Positions 28,057 through 37,121 of a stretch of 64,000 nt of DNA are shown piece after piece. Source of the DNA: CAVONV01 sp963697355 (GTDB taxonomy: Bacteria > Acidobacteriota > Vicinamibacteria > Marinacidobacterales > DATDRI01); NCBI GenBank assembly GCA_963697355.1, contig CAVONV010000006.1:62001-126000 (forward strand). The letters run 5' to 3'. The position numbers and the translations under genes are program-made. Below the pieces are notes generated by a model. That model was given only the letters and a program-made list of their open reading frames with translations, was not told the DNA's origin and did not search any database. Every line of letters begins with the position of its first letter. Position 1 is the first letter of the stretch.

Positions 28057-28788
28057 ATGAAATGGGAGTTCGCGACGACGAGCTGGAGCCAGGTCCTCGC
28101 CGCGCAGGGTGACTCCACCAGCATCTCTCGCCAAGCGCTCGAAACGCTGTGCGGTAGTTACTGGTATCCCCTCTATGCTTTCGTTCGCCTCCAGGGCAAT
28201 GATCCAGAGTCGTCTCTCGACTTGACGCAGGCCTACTTCACCGAGCTTCTCGAAAGGGACTACCTGAAGGATGTCGATCCTTCATTAGGGCGCTTTCGTA
28301 CCTTCCTGAAAGTGTCGGTCAAGCACTTCCTTTCCAAGCAGCGGGACAAAGAGAAGGCTTTGAAGCGCGGCGGACAGGCCAAGGTGATCTCCCTCGACCA
28401 GGAAGACGCCGAGGGTCGTTACCGCTTCGAGCCGGTGGGCCGCCTCACGCCCGAGGAGATCTTCGAGCGGCGATGGGCGCTGACGACGATTGAGCGCGTG
28501 CTCGGGAAACTCCGCGAAGAGTTCTCCGAAGCGGGCAAGGAAGAAGAGTTCCAGTCGCTCAAAGGGTATCTGACTGGGGAAGAGCCAAAGGCACCCTACC
28601 GACAGGCCGCAGAGGAGCTGGGCACATCCGAGGGCGCCGTGAAGGCCTCCGTTCATCGATTGAGGCAACGATTCGGCAAGCTGTTGCGGGAAGAGATCGC
28701 CGAGACGGTAGCCGACCCACAAGAAGTCGACGCCGAGGTACGCCACCTACTGCAGGTAATCACTCCCTTTCAAGGCGGGCCGGTGTAA
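28057..28788 (+). CDS. ECF-type sigma factor linked to a Ser/Thr kinase
   Basis: A 243-residue sigma-70 family protein. Region 2 is visible in LDLTQAYFTELLERDYL and GRFRTFLKVSVKHFLSKQRD, and region 4 in APYRQAAEELGTSEGAVKAS with VHRLRQRFGKLL as the recognition helix. The WYPLYAFVRLQGNDPESS block is typical of the ECF groups that accompany Ser/Thr kinases in Acidobacteria and Planctomycetes. There is no anti-sigma gene next to it. Instead the 1,543-residue kinase follows by 33 bases on the same strand, so phosphorylation by that kinase is the likely control, as reported for kinase-linked ECF factors. Targets are unknown. It starts at ATG 28057; no strong ribosome site is seen. Confidence 0.8.
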   Translation: MKWEFATTSWSQVLAAQGDSTSISRQALETLCGSYWYPLYAFVRLQGNDPESSLDLTQAYFTELLERDYLKDVDPSLGRFRTFLKVSVKHFLSKQRDKEKALKRGGQAKVISLDQEDAEGRYRFEPVGRLTPEEIFERRWALTTIERVLGKLREEFSEAGKEEEFQSLKGYLTGEEPKAPYRQAAEELGTSEGAVKASVHRLRQRFGKLLREEIAETVADPQEVDAEVRHLLQVITPFQGGPV

Positions 28789-28821
28789 CCTTTCCCGTTT
28801 TTTCCGTCATCGGTACTAAGG

Positions 28822-31800
28822 ATGACTGGGAATGCTAATGACCGCTGTCCAGACTGCGGGACCCCCCTGCCCTCCGATCCTGCCACCGAGGGTCTCTGCC
28901 CTCAATGCCTTTTGAACCTGGCCCTAGTAGACTTCGAGCGCGACGGAGTGCGGGACGAGATACCGACCGTGGCGCGCGGTGTCGAGGAGATGCCGACGGC
29001 AGCCGGCGAGGGTCCCTCGCCGGGTAAGATCCTGGGTGACCGCTACCAGATCCGCGAAGCGTTGGGCCGCGGCGGCATGGGCGAGGTCTGGCGGGCGTTC
29101 GACCTGAAGCTGCGGGTCGACGTGGCTCTGAAAGCCTTACGACCCGAGTTAGTAGAGAAGAAAGAGGCACGGGAGCTTCTCCGCGGCGAGGTCCGGTCTG
29201 CCCGCGAGGTCGTCTCCCCCAACGTCTGCCGCATCTTCGACCTCGAGGTCGAAGAGGGCCAAGAGCTGATCTCCATGGAGTACATCGACGGCACCACCTT
29301 GGCCGATATCCTTCGCCGCCGCGGACCACTCGAGCTCAAAGAGTCTCGGGAGATCGCGTCCCAGTTTCTCTCGGGTCTCGAAGCCATCCACCAAGCCGGT
29401 CTCGTGCATCGTGATTTCAAGCCGGAAAACGTCATGGTCACCCGCTCGGGCCGTGTGGTGGTGATGGACTTCGGTGTCGCGAAAGGTCTTGCTGAGGGAA
29501 AGAACGGGATGATCGCCGGCACTCCGGCTTACATGGCACCAGAGCAAGCCCGGGGCGGGTCGGTCGATGCCCGGGCGGATGTCTTTTCCGCGGGCGTGGT
29601 CTTGGCAGAGATGACCGGTGGTGAGGGGGACAACAAGGCACGAAAAGCGCTCTTCGAGGCAGTGCGAGAAGTGCCACCCAAAGTCCCGGAGGGTCCGTGG
29701 GCGCCGGTGCTCCAACAAGCTCTCTCCTGGGAGCCCGAGTCACGGTATGCCTCGGCGCGTGCTCTCTCCCGCGCCTTGGAAGAAGTGGTTCTAAAGCTTC
29801 CCGGTTTCGAAGAGAAGCGTCCCTATCCCGGCCTGGCTTCGTTCACCGAAGACGATGCGGAGTATTTTTTCGGGCGGGAGCTCGAGGTCGAATCCCTCTG
29901 GAAGAAACTCAAGCGACCCCACCTTCTCGCTCTCATTGGACCTTCCGGAGCGGGCAAGAGCTCATTCTTAAGAGCGGGGCTTCTTCCCACACTTCCTGAA
30001 ACCTGGAAGGCGGTCTTGTGTACACCGGGGAACCGACCCTTCCAAGCTCTGGCTCAAACGCTGGTGCCGTTTTTTTCCGGAGATACGGAAGCCATCGAGC
30101 ACCTGCTACATTTCGAGGAGCGCGAGACGGCTGTTTCTCTTGTGGCCCGATGGCGAAAGCAACACGAGCAAGCCTTAGTGATCGTCGATCAGTTCGAAGA
30201 GCTCTTTACCTTGAACCCTCCCGAGATCCAAGAAGCTTTTGCCGAGCTTCTGGGACGGTTGGCTCTGGAGGCGGATGTTCACGTGATTCTGTCCATGCGG
30301 GACGACTTCCTGTTTCAGTGCCAGGCGCATGAAGCACTCTCTCCGATCTTCTCCGAGCTCACACCTCTGGGCACATTGAGTGAAAGCTCCTTACGCCGCG
30401 CATTGGTGCAACCGGCTCTCGCCTGCGGGTACCGATTCGAAGACGACAAGCTGGTTGATGAGATGGTGTCGGAAGTGAGCGAAGAACGAGGAGCGCTTCC
30501 ACTTTTGGCCTTTGCCGCCTCGCGTCTTTGGGAAAAACGAGATTATGACAAAGGACTCCTAACCCGTGAAGCCTACGAGGAGATCGGTCGTGTGGCGGGA
30601 GCTCTGGCCCATCATGCCGAAGCCACACTGGAGCGTATCGGCTCGCCCAAGATCCCGATCGTCCGGGAGCTCTTTCGAAATCTGGTGACCGCACAAGGAA
30701 CAAGAGTCGGCCGCAAGGTCGAAGAGCTTCTTTCGGTGTTTCCGGAAGGCGAAGAACGAAAGTCTGCCGGAGAGATCCTTCGAGCTCTCATTGACGCACG
30801 TCTTCTGACTACCTACGAAAGCGTCGAAGACGAGGACGTGGCAGAGCATCGGGTCGAGATTATCCATGAGTCACTCCTCAGTCGATGGCCGCGGCTCGTG
30901 CGCTGGCAGACGCAGGATGCAGAGGGAGCGCAACTCCGAGACGAGCTGAGGCAAGCCGCGCAGATGTGGGGCCAACACGACCGCTCGGAGGATCTCCTCT
31001 GGACCGGCACGGCCTTCCGCGAGTTCCAGCTTTGGCGCGAGCGCTACCCGGGTGGGCTTAGCGCACAAGAAGAGGCGTTCGCCGCAGCCATGTCCGCCAA
31101 AACGACACGGCGACGAAGAAGAAGACGGCTCGCCACCGTTGCCGTCATCAGTCTCGCCGTTGGCGTTGCTGCCGTCATGACCTCACTCTGGCGGCGGAGC
31201 GAGGACGAGACCCTCAGAGCCGAGGCAGGCAAGCTCCTGGCGCTCGCGCAGCTCCGGCACGAGGAAGACCCAACCGAGGCCCTTGCCTTTACGACGGCGA
31301 GCCTCGAGCTGGCCGATACCGAAGACGCGCGGGTCTTCGCGACGCGGCTACTTAGGGAGGCACCGCCGGCTCTCGAGCTGGAGCAGCCCGGCGCCCGCTT
31401 GCCGACGTTCACCCCCGATGCGAGCCGCCTCGCGGCGTCCGGGAATACGGAGGAAGCCTGGGTCTGGACGGCGGAGGGCGGAGACCCGCCTCTCGTTCTG
31501 CCCGGGCACCAGCCGTCCCCGCGCGCCGAGTCCGGGGCCTCCTGGGCTTCCAATGAGCTACTCGTGACGAGTGACGGCGGGTGGCCCACGCGCCGCTGTT
31601 ACGTCTGGAGGTTTCCCGAGGGGGAACGAGTGCGGACGATCGACTTCGGTGGACTAAGCTTTTGGCAAGTGGGACCGGACACCCTCCTTGCCGTAACGCA
31701 AGAAGATGTTCCTGGTCGTGAGGTCTGGAGGCTCCGTTCCTGGCGGTTGCCGGACGGCGATGCACGGGAGCTGGGCCGCGTGGATTGGTCGGCGCCGGCG

Positions 31801-33453
31801 TTTGGCGGGATGAACGCGTTTGTGCCAAGCGGGAAGGGCTGGCTCTACGCCAAGGGCCGCAGCGTCTACCTGCGGCCGCTCCCCGCCGGAAGCGGTCGGG
31901 ACGACCGGCTCCTCGGGCGTCACCCGACGGAGGTCGCCAGTCTCTGGCCGCTGTGGGGGGATCCGGTACAAGTGTACTCCCTAGATCGGGCCGGAGAGAT
32001 CCGGATCTGGGACTTCTCCCAGAATGAGCCGAAGCTCGCGAAGGTGATCCCCCGCCAGGAGGGTGAATCGCAGCGCGTCCCCGACCCCTCCGGGCGGTGG
32101 GCCCTAAGCTCGCTGGCACACGCAGCCGGAGCCATAGGCTCGGATGGTTCGGGTCGGCAGGCCCGAGTCTGGGACCTGGACAGCTGGCCGGAAGCCCGAC
32201 CCCTCACATTGCGTCGAAGCGGTTCCTGGTATGGAGCCATATCCGCCTTTCACCCCCGCGGGGACTGGCTCGTGATCTCGACGCGAGAAACCAATCGCCT
32301 GACGTTCTGGCCCTTGCGCGGTGCTTGGCCGAGCGTCGTGGACGGCTACACCAATCTCACTCGACCCCTCGCTTTCAGTCCGGACGGTCGGTGGCTGGCC
32401 GCGAGCTGGTTGGACTCCTCACCTGAAAACGTTCTTATCACTGACACGCTCCGCCTCTGGCCGCTCCCGGGCAGCGGGTCCCGCGAAGTGAAAACGCTGA
32501 CCCTTCCGGAGAGGGTTGCTTGGTCGAAGCTCGTCTTCGATCCGCAAGGGCGCTTTTTGTTCGTTGTGGGCAACGAGGGCCGCGTCTACGTCGTGCCGCT
32601 CGACGGCTCGCCGCCACAAAGGCTCGAGGGGTTCTCTGACCACACGGTTATGAGCAACGGCGCGGTGTCACCGAGCGGACGCCGGGTCGCCACCGCGTTC
32701 AACTGGGGCCAGGGGCCCAAGACGCTTCGGCTGTGGGATCTGGAGACCGGCGAGCTGCGACTCTTCGACCTGCCGGAAGTGTCTTCCTCGAATGATTTGG
32801 GCGCGGGCGGAATCCTAAATCTCGCTTTTGTAGATGAGTCGACGCTCTACACGGCCGGCGATGGCGGGATCCGCCGGTGGAACCTGGAGAGCGGCGCACA
32901 CGAGCTCGTGTTTGCGACGAAACCGGGATACACCGTCGCGATGGCGCTCGGCCCGGAGGGACGGACGGCACTCGTGCACGTAGGACAGCGGGGAGGTGCA
33001 GGGGCGTTCGGGTCCGTGGAGATCCTCGATCTGACCACCGGCGGGACAAGGGCGCTCCCAGCGTTCGGGGAGCGCGTGCACCGCCGTAGGTTCGCCCTCG
33101 ACGCCTCCGGCACGGTGGCGGCGACGAGCGGCGACCCGGATGGGATCGTGCGGGTCGGGCACCTGTCGGGCGGAGAGCCGCATCTGCTCGTGGGTCACGA
33201 GGGTCCGGTCCAGTTTGTAGCCATCTCCCCCGACCGGCGCTGGATCGCTTCAGCGGGCGATGACGACACACTGCGCCTATGGCCGATGCCGGATCTGTCG
33301 AAGCCGCCACTTCATGCCCTGCCCCTTGACAACCTCATCGCCAAGCTGAAATCTCTCACCAACCTGCGGGTCGTTCGGGATCCCGAGTCCGCGGAGGGTT
33401 GGAAGGTCGAGCTGGATCCGTTCCCGGGCTGGAAGGACATACCTGAGAGGTAA
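28822..33453 (+). CDS. Membrane Ser/Thr kinase with nSTAND-type NTPase and WD40 propeller
   Basis: A 1,543-residue multidomain protein. It opens with a zinc ribbon (CPDCGTPLPSD, CPQCLLN; residues 9-31). The Hanks-type kinase (about 74-340) has GRGGMGEVW, the ATP lysine in VALKALRP, VHRDFKPENV, DFG and GTPAYMAPEQ, so it should be active. Next comes an nSTAND-like NTPase: PYPGLASFTEDDAEYFFGRE leads to Walker A (GPSGAGKSSFLRAGLLP, near residue 373), then LVIVDQFEELF (Walker B). A basic stretch and one membrane helix (ATVAVISLAVGVAAVMTSLW, about 770-790) precede a C-terminal WD40-type propeller (for example LAFSPDGRWLAAS, ISPDRRWIASAGDDDTLRLW), which would lie in the periplasm. The likely partner is the ECF sigma factor encoded 33 bases upstream. 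The gene is undamaged. Confidence 0.85.
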   Translation: MTGNANDRCPDCGTPLPSDPATEGLCPQCLLNLALVDFERDGVRDEIPTVARGVEEMPTAAGEGPSPGKILGDRYQIREALGRGGMGEVWRAFDLKLRVDVALKALRPELVEKKEARELLRGEVRSAREVVSPNVCRIFDLEVEEGQELISMEYIDGTTLADILRRRGPLELKESREIASQFLSGLEAIHQAGLVHRDFKPENVMVTRSGRVVVMDFGVAKGLAEGKNGMIAGTPAYMAPEQARGGSVDARADVFSAGVVLAEMTGGEGDNKARKALFEAVREVPPKVPEGPWAPVLQQALSWEPESRYASARALSRALEEVVLKLPGFEEKRPYPGLASFTEDDAEYFFGRELEVESLWKKLKRPHLLALIGPSGAGKSSFLRAGLLPTLPETWKAVLCTPGNRPFQALAQTLVPFFSGDTEAIEHLLHFEERETAVSLVARWRKQHEQALVIVDQFEELFTLNPPEIQEAFAELLGRLALEADVHVILSMRDDFLFQCQAHEALSPIFSELTPLGTLSESSLRRALVQPALACGYRFEDDKLVDEMVSEVSEERGALPLLAFAASRLWEKRDYDKGLLTREAYEEIGRVAGALAHHAEATLERIGSPKIPIVRELFRNLVTAQGTRVGRKVEELLSVFPEGEERKSAGEILRALIDARLLTTYESVEDEDVAEHRVEIIHESLLSRWPRLVRWQTQDAEGAQLRDELRQAAQMWGQHDRSEDLLWTGTAFREFQLWRERYPGGLSAQEEAFAAAMSAKTTRRRRRRRLATVAVISLAVGVAAVMTSLWRRSEDETLRAEAGKLLALAQLRHEEDPTEALAFTTASLELADTEDARVFATRLLREAPPALELEQPGARLPTFTPDASRLAASGNTEEAWVWTAEGGDPPLVLPGHQPSPRAESGASWASNELLVTSDGGWPTRRCYVWRFPEGERVRTIDFGGLSFWQVGPDTLLAVTQEDVPGREVWRLRSWRLPDGDARELGRVDWSAPAFGGMNAFVPSGKGWLYAKGRSVYLRPLPAGSGRDDRLLGRHPTEVASLWPLWGDPVQVYSLDRAGEIRIWDFSQNEPKLAKVIPRQEGESQRVPDPSGRWALSSLAHAAGAIGSDGSGRQARVWDLDSWPEARPLTLRRSGSWYGAISAFHPRGDWLVISTRETNRLTFWPLRGAWPSVVDGYTNLTRPLAFSPDGRWLAASWLDSSPENVLITDTLRLWPLPGSGSREVKTLTLPERVAWSKLVFDPQGRFLFVVGNEGRVYVVPLDGSPPQRLEGFSDHTVMSNGAVSPSGRRVATAFNWGQGPKTLRLWDLETGELRLFDLPEVSSSNDLGAGGILNLAFVDESTLYTAGDGGIRRWNLESGAHELVFATKPGYTVAMALGPEGRTALVHVGQRGGAGAFGSVEILDLTTGGTRALPAFGERVHRRRFALDASGTVAATSGDPDGIVRVGHLSGGEPHLLVGHEGPVQFVAISPDRRWIASAGDDDTLRLWPMPDLSKPPLHALPLDNLIAKLKSLTNLRVVRDPESAEGWKVELDPFPGWKDIPER

Positions 33454-33528
33454 TGCAGGTGCCAGGGCGAGCAACTTTTTAGGCTGAAACCGTCTCTTGA
33501 GAGGTGAAGGCTGGAAAAGGAGGAAGCG

Positions 33529-36500
33529 ATGAGACTCCATGGGTCGATTGTCGCCATCCTGATGCTCTTTGTCCCAAGCACCGCCCTACCGCAGGTGGTG
33601 ACCAAGGGCACCATCGTGGTGATCGTGACCGATCCGCAGGGTGCTCGCCTCCCCGGCGCGGTGGTGAGCGCCGAAGCACCCGACACGGTGACGGCGAAAG
33701 AAACGACCACCAATCACGCCGGTGTGGCCGCCTTTCGCTCCATGGACCCCTCCGCCCGCTATAGGGTGGCCGTTCAAATGGCCGGCTTCACCCCGGCAAG
33801 GAACGAGGCAGTCCTGGTTCGGGCCGGTCAGACCGCGACGGTTCGCATCACCCTTGCCCTGGCCGGCATTGCAGAGGAAGTGACGGTCATCGCTTCCACT
33901 CCCCTCGTGGACACGACCAGCGCTTTGACCAGCCAGGACATCACGCTGGAGCTGACGGAATCCCTGCCCACCGGACGTTCTTACCAGAGCTACCTCCAGC
34001 TCGTTCCCGGCGTCTTGCCCACCAATCCTGCTCTTGCCCCCGACGGCGGAGGCAACCCGGCCTCCAAGTCGGGATTGAACTACCGGGACTGGGGGGGTGT
34101 GATGGGCGAGTCCCAAGACAACTTCTACTACGTTGACGGCGTCAATGTTACCGACGGCGTCAGCGGAACCTATGGCTCCAACCTGAACACGGAGATCATC
34201 CAAGAGCAGCAGGTGCTGACGGGGGGGATACCGGCCGAGTACGTGGGTGCCCCGGGTCTTCTCTCCAGCGTGGTCACGAAATCCGGAAGCAACACCTTCC
34301 ACGGCTCGGTGAATTATTTCTTCCAGAACTCCAGCCTGGTGGGGGAGGACCAGAACGCCCCCGAACAAAGCTTCTCCCGATTCGACACCGCCTTTACCGT
34401 CGGGGGACCGATCGTGTCGGACCGGGCTTGGTTTTTTGGCAGCTATCGCCGCATACAACGAGAAGACGATGTGGCTGCCTTGGATACGCTGGAGCTCTTA
34501 CGGACGGTCGAGAGCCAACAGGATCAGTGGTACGGGAGGGCGACCTGGTCGCCGAGCGCGAACGACACGGTGGCCTTCACATTTTTCTCCGACCCCACCG
34601 ACATCAGCGGCACTCGCGACCGCGACATCACCAACGCCTGGGATCGCCGGACGGAGCAAGGTGGGAACAACTACCGAGCCGCCTACTCCAGGATGTTCGG
34701 GTCCGATCTGCTCTTCGACGCCGCCTACGCCAAGCACAACGGAGAAGCATCTGTCTTGGCCGCCGTCCCTGGAGCCAGAAACACGGTCGTATACCGGCAG
34801 AGCGATGTCCGCACTCTCGAGGACGAGCAATTGGGCGGTTTTGGAGTAGACCGGATCGACGAGCGGGATACGGTTTTGCTCAGAGCCGCCCTCCAGTGGA
34901 ACAGCGAGCGGCACCTAGTCAAAGGCGGCTTCGAGTTGGCGCAAAACAAGAACTTCCGCAACGCTCTGCGCCCGGAAGGCTTTTGGTCTTCTCTGCCGTC
35001 CCACCTATCGGGCCTCACTGCCCGCGAGCTCGCCGAAGGCAATTTCACCGGCGGGGGTACCTTCACGGAGTTCAGCCCGTTCTCCGCGAGCGACTACAAT
35101 GGATTCGTCGCCTACGTCGAAGCCAGCCCCAGCCGGGATGAGTTCTTCAACGCCTTCGACTCGGACGGGGATGGGACCATCAGCCCCGACGAGCTCGCAG
35201 ACAACCTGGTCTTCGACAGCACCGCCGGCAATCCCCATGGCCTCATCAACATGAACCGGTTCATCCAGGTAGAGCAGGGCCCCATCGACCTCAAGTCGGA
35301 AGGCCTCAGCTTCTACCTCCAGGACAGCTTCCAGGTAGAGAATTGGGTTTTTAACGTCGGCCTCCGGACCGAGCGGTACGAGCACTTCGCCTCCACCGGC
35401 GAAAGCATCTCCTCCTTTCCCTGGACCTTTGCGCCCCGGCTAAGTGCCATTTACGACATCAAGGGCGATGGGAAGCAAAAGCTATCCGCATACTACGGCA
35501 AGTACTATGACCCCACCCGAACCAACATGACGATCTTCGCCGGCACGCTAAGCGGCCCCATCTCAGAAGAGCAGGTTTTCGCCCTCGGCCAGTGGGTCAC
35601 CTTTCGCACCCGCGGCGGAGCAAAAAAGCCGGACGCTGTCTTCGCGCCCACCACCCGGACGCCTTGGACGGAAGATCTGCAAATCGGTTACGAGGTCGAA
35701 GCTCGCCCCCAATATGAGCTTCGAGGTCCTTTACACCAAGCGGCGGACCCGGGACATCGTCGATGACTACGACTTGGCGCTCTGCGCGTTCCGCAACGAT
35801 GGGACCACGGATTATCCTGGACCTGTCGACCACCCGGACTCTCTGTTCCTGGGTCTGGATTACTTCGGCTACGAGAGCTTCCCGATCTCGAATTACGTCA
35901 TTGCCACGCTGGCAGGTGCGAAGCGGAATTACCAGGGCCTGGAGCTGACCTTCCGCAAACGCTACAGCGACAATTGGCAGATTTTGGGCGCTTACACCTA
36001 CAGCCACTCCCAAGGCAACTGCAACTCCGACTCCATCGGGGCTCTCCCGGGGGATGTGCTTCGTCTAGACCCGAGGGCTCCCAACCACTTTGGAGACCAG
36101 CCGGGATCTATCCGACACCTCGCCAAGGTAAGCGCCACCTATCGGTTCGACTTCGGGCTCGAGTTGGGTGGGTTCTACCGCTGGAACTCCGGAACCCTCG
36201 CCAGCAGGACGTTCTCGAATTACGGCTTTCACATCCCGATCCCGAGCGAACCGTTCGAGTTTGCCGGCATCACGCAACGCTGGATTGCACCGGATGCGGT
36301 GGGATCGCTCACGAACCCGTCTTGGGGTCTCCTCGACCTGCGGGTTCAGTACTACATCAACCAGGGTGGTAGGGTCGGAGGACAGATCTTCCTCGATGTC
36401 TTCAACGTGACGGACAACCAGGATTCCATCCGGAACCTGGATCTGGTGGCGGGCCAGGGGGGCATCGCCTTCGGTGAGGGCATACTGTTTAATCCTCCCC

Positions 36501-36535
36501 GGCGCATCTTCTTGGGAGCGAAGCTGATCTTCTAG
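33529..36535 (+). CDS. Oar-type TonB-dependent outer-membrane receptor with an EF-hand insert, one frame break
   Basis: About 1,000 residues when rejoined. The signal peptide (MRLHGSIVAILMLF, cleavage after TALP) precedes a carboxypeptidase-regulatory-like domain (GTIVVIVTDPQGARLPGAVV, residues about 25-110), a plug domain (LPTGRSYQSYLQLVPGVLPT) and a large beta-barrel ending in the aromatic GAKLIF. Such Oar-like proteins import oligosaccharides, peptides or other bulky nutrients and are abundant in Acidobacteria. An exact EF-hand loop, DSDGDGTISPDE, lies at residues 544-555, in a loop between strands. One extra base near 35,700 (GTCGAAGCTCGCC instead of GTCGAGCTCGCC) breaks the frame; the second part resumes as LAPNMSFEVLYTKRRTRDIV. 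Preceded by the kinase gene with a 75-base gap. Confidence 0.8.
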
Positions 36536-36560
36536 CCCGCCGAAAATTTTTCCTCGGAAG

Positions 36561-37006
36561 CTAGAACTGGAGCGACTCTTCCAGCTCTTTGTCTTTTTGG
36601 TCCTGGCCGTCGAACCCCAAGAGGCGGCGGGTACTTTCGATGACCGTCTCCACGTGTACGGGTTGATCACGCTGGGGCGAGCCCTAGCGCCCCGGGTTGA
36701 TGACTGGCGTAGTCGACGGCCTCGGCGTCCGAGAGCTGCCGCTCGGTCATGATCTTCGAGTGCCAGTAGCTGACCCCACCCATCGTTCATGATCTTGGTC
36801 ATCCCCTGCGGTGCGAAGCAGTCGCTCTCCTTCCTCACGATGGCGAGAAGGTCCTGCTGTTAGTCTTCGAGGGGAGCATGCTCGATGAGGAACAGCAGGA
36901 TGTCTTTCTCCGGTGAATCCGGTACCCGGCGCTTTCGCATACGCTCGGCTTCGATCTTCTTTCTTTGCGCCTCCAGGAACTCCGCAGGATTGATGCACTG
37001 ATCCAT
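36561..37006 (-). pseudogene. Truncated SpoVR family gene relic
   Basis: The minus strand starts at ATG 37006: DQCINPAEFLEAQRKKIEAE, then ILLFLIEHAPLED, a stop (TAA where SpoVR has Trp), QQDLLAIVRKESDCFAPQGM, TKIMNDGW and, after one frame switch, VSYWHSKIMTERQL. These blocks follow SpoVR proteins in order. The family is about 500 residues, whereas only about 140 codons remain, with a stop codon and at least two frame breaks. Unlike most broken genes here, this one is also shortened, so I judge it a real pseudogene. It abuts a fragment of a DDAH gene at 37,022, suggesting a rearrangement junction. Confidence 0.65.
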
Positions 37007-37021
37007 GTACTCCTTGCTGCG

Positions 37022-37085
37022 GAGTTTGGTCAAAACGGCAGTGGCGGCCCGACCTGCCTCACCCGTCCCCTGTGGAGAGAGTAAT
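37022..37085 (+). pseudogene. Fragment of the 3' end of a DDAH-like gene
   Basis: The plus strand reads EFGQNGSGGPTCLTRPLWRE and stops with TAA. This is the catalytic-Cys tail of DDAH, as in the gene at 26.6-27.5 kb. The 41 bases 37,029-37,069 are identical to 27,470-27,510. Nothing upstream of 37,020 continues the enzyme; the sequence there belongs to a SpoVR relic on the other strand. Confidence 0.65.
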
Positions 37086-37087
37086 AC

Positions 37088-37120
37088 GAGTACTCGAGTA
37101 CTTGAGTACTTGAGTTCTGA
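37088..37120 (+). repeat. CTTGAGTA-type 8-bp tandem array
   Basis: Four to five degenerate copies (GAGTACTC, GAGTACTT, GAGTACTT, GAGTTCTG) lie directly after the stop codon of the VWA gene (which ends at 37,122 on the minus strand). A sister array at 38,791-38,835 lies just beyond the VWA gene's other end. Confidence 0.7.
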
Positions 37121-37121
37121 C

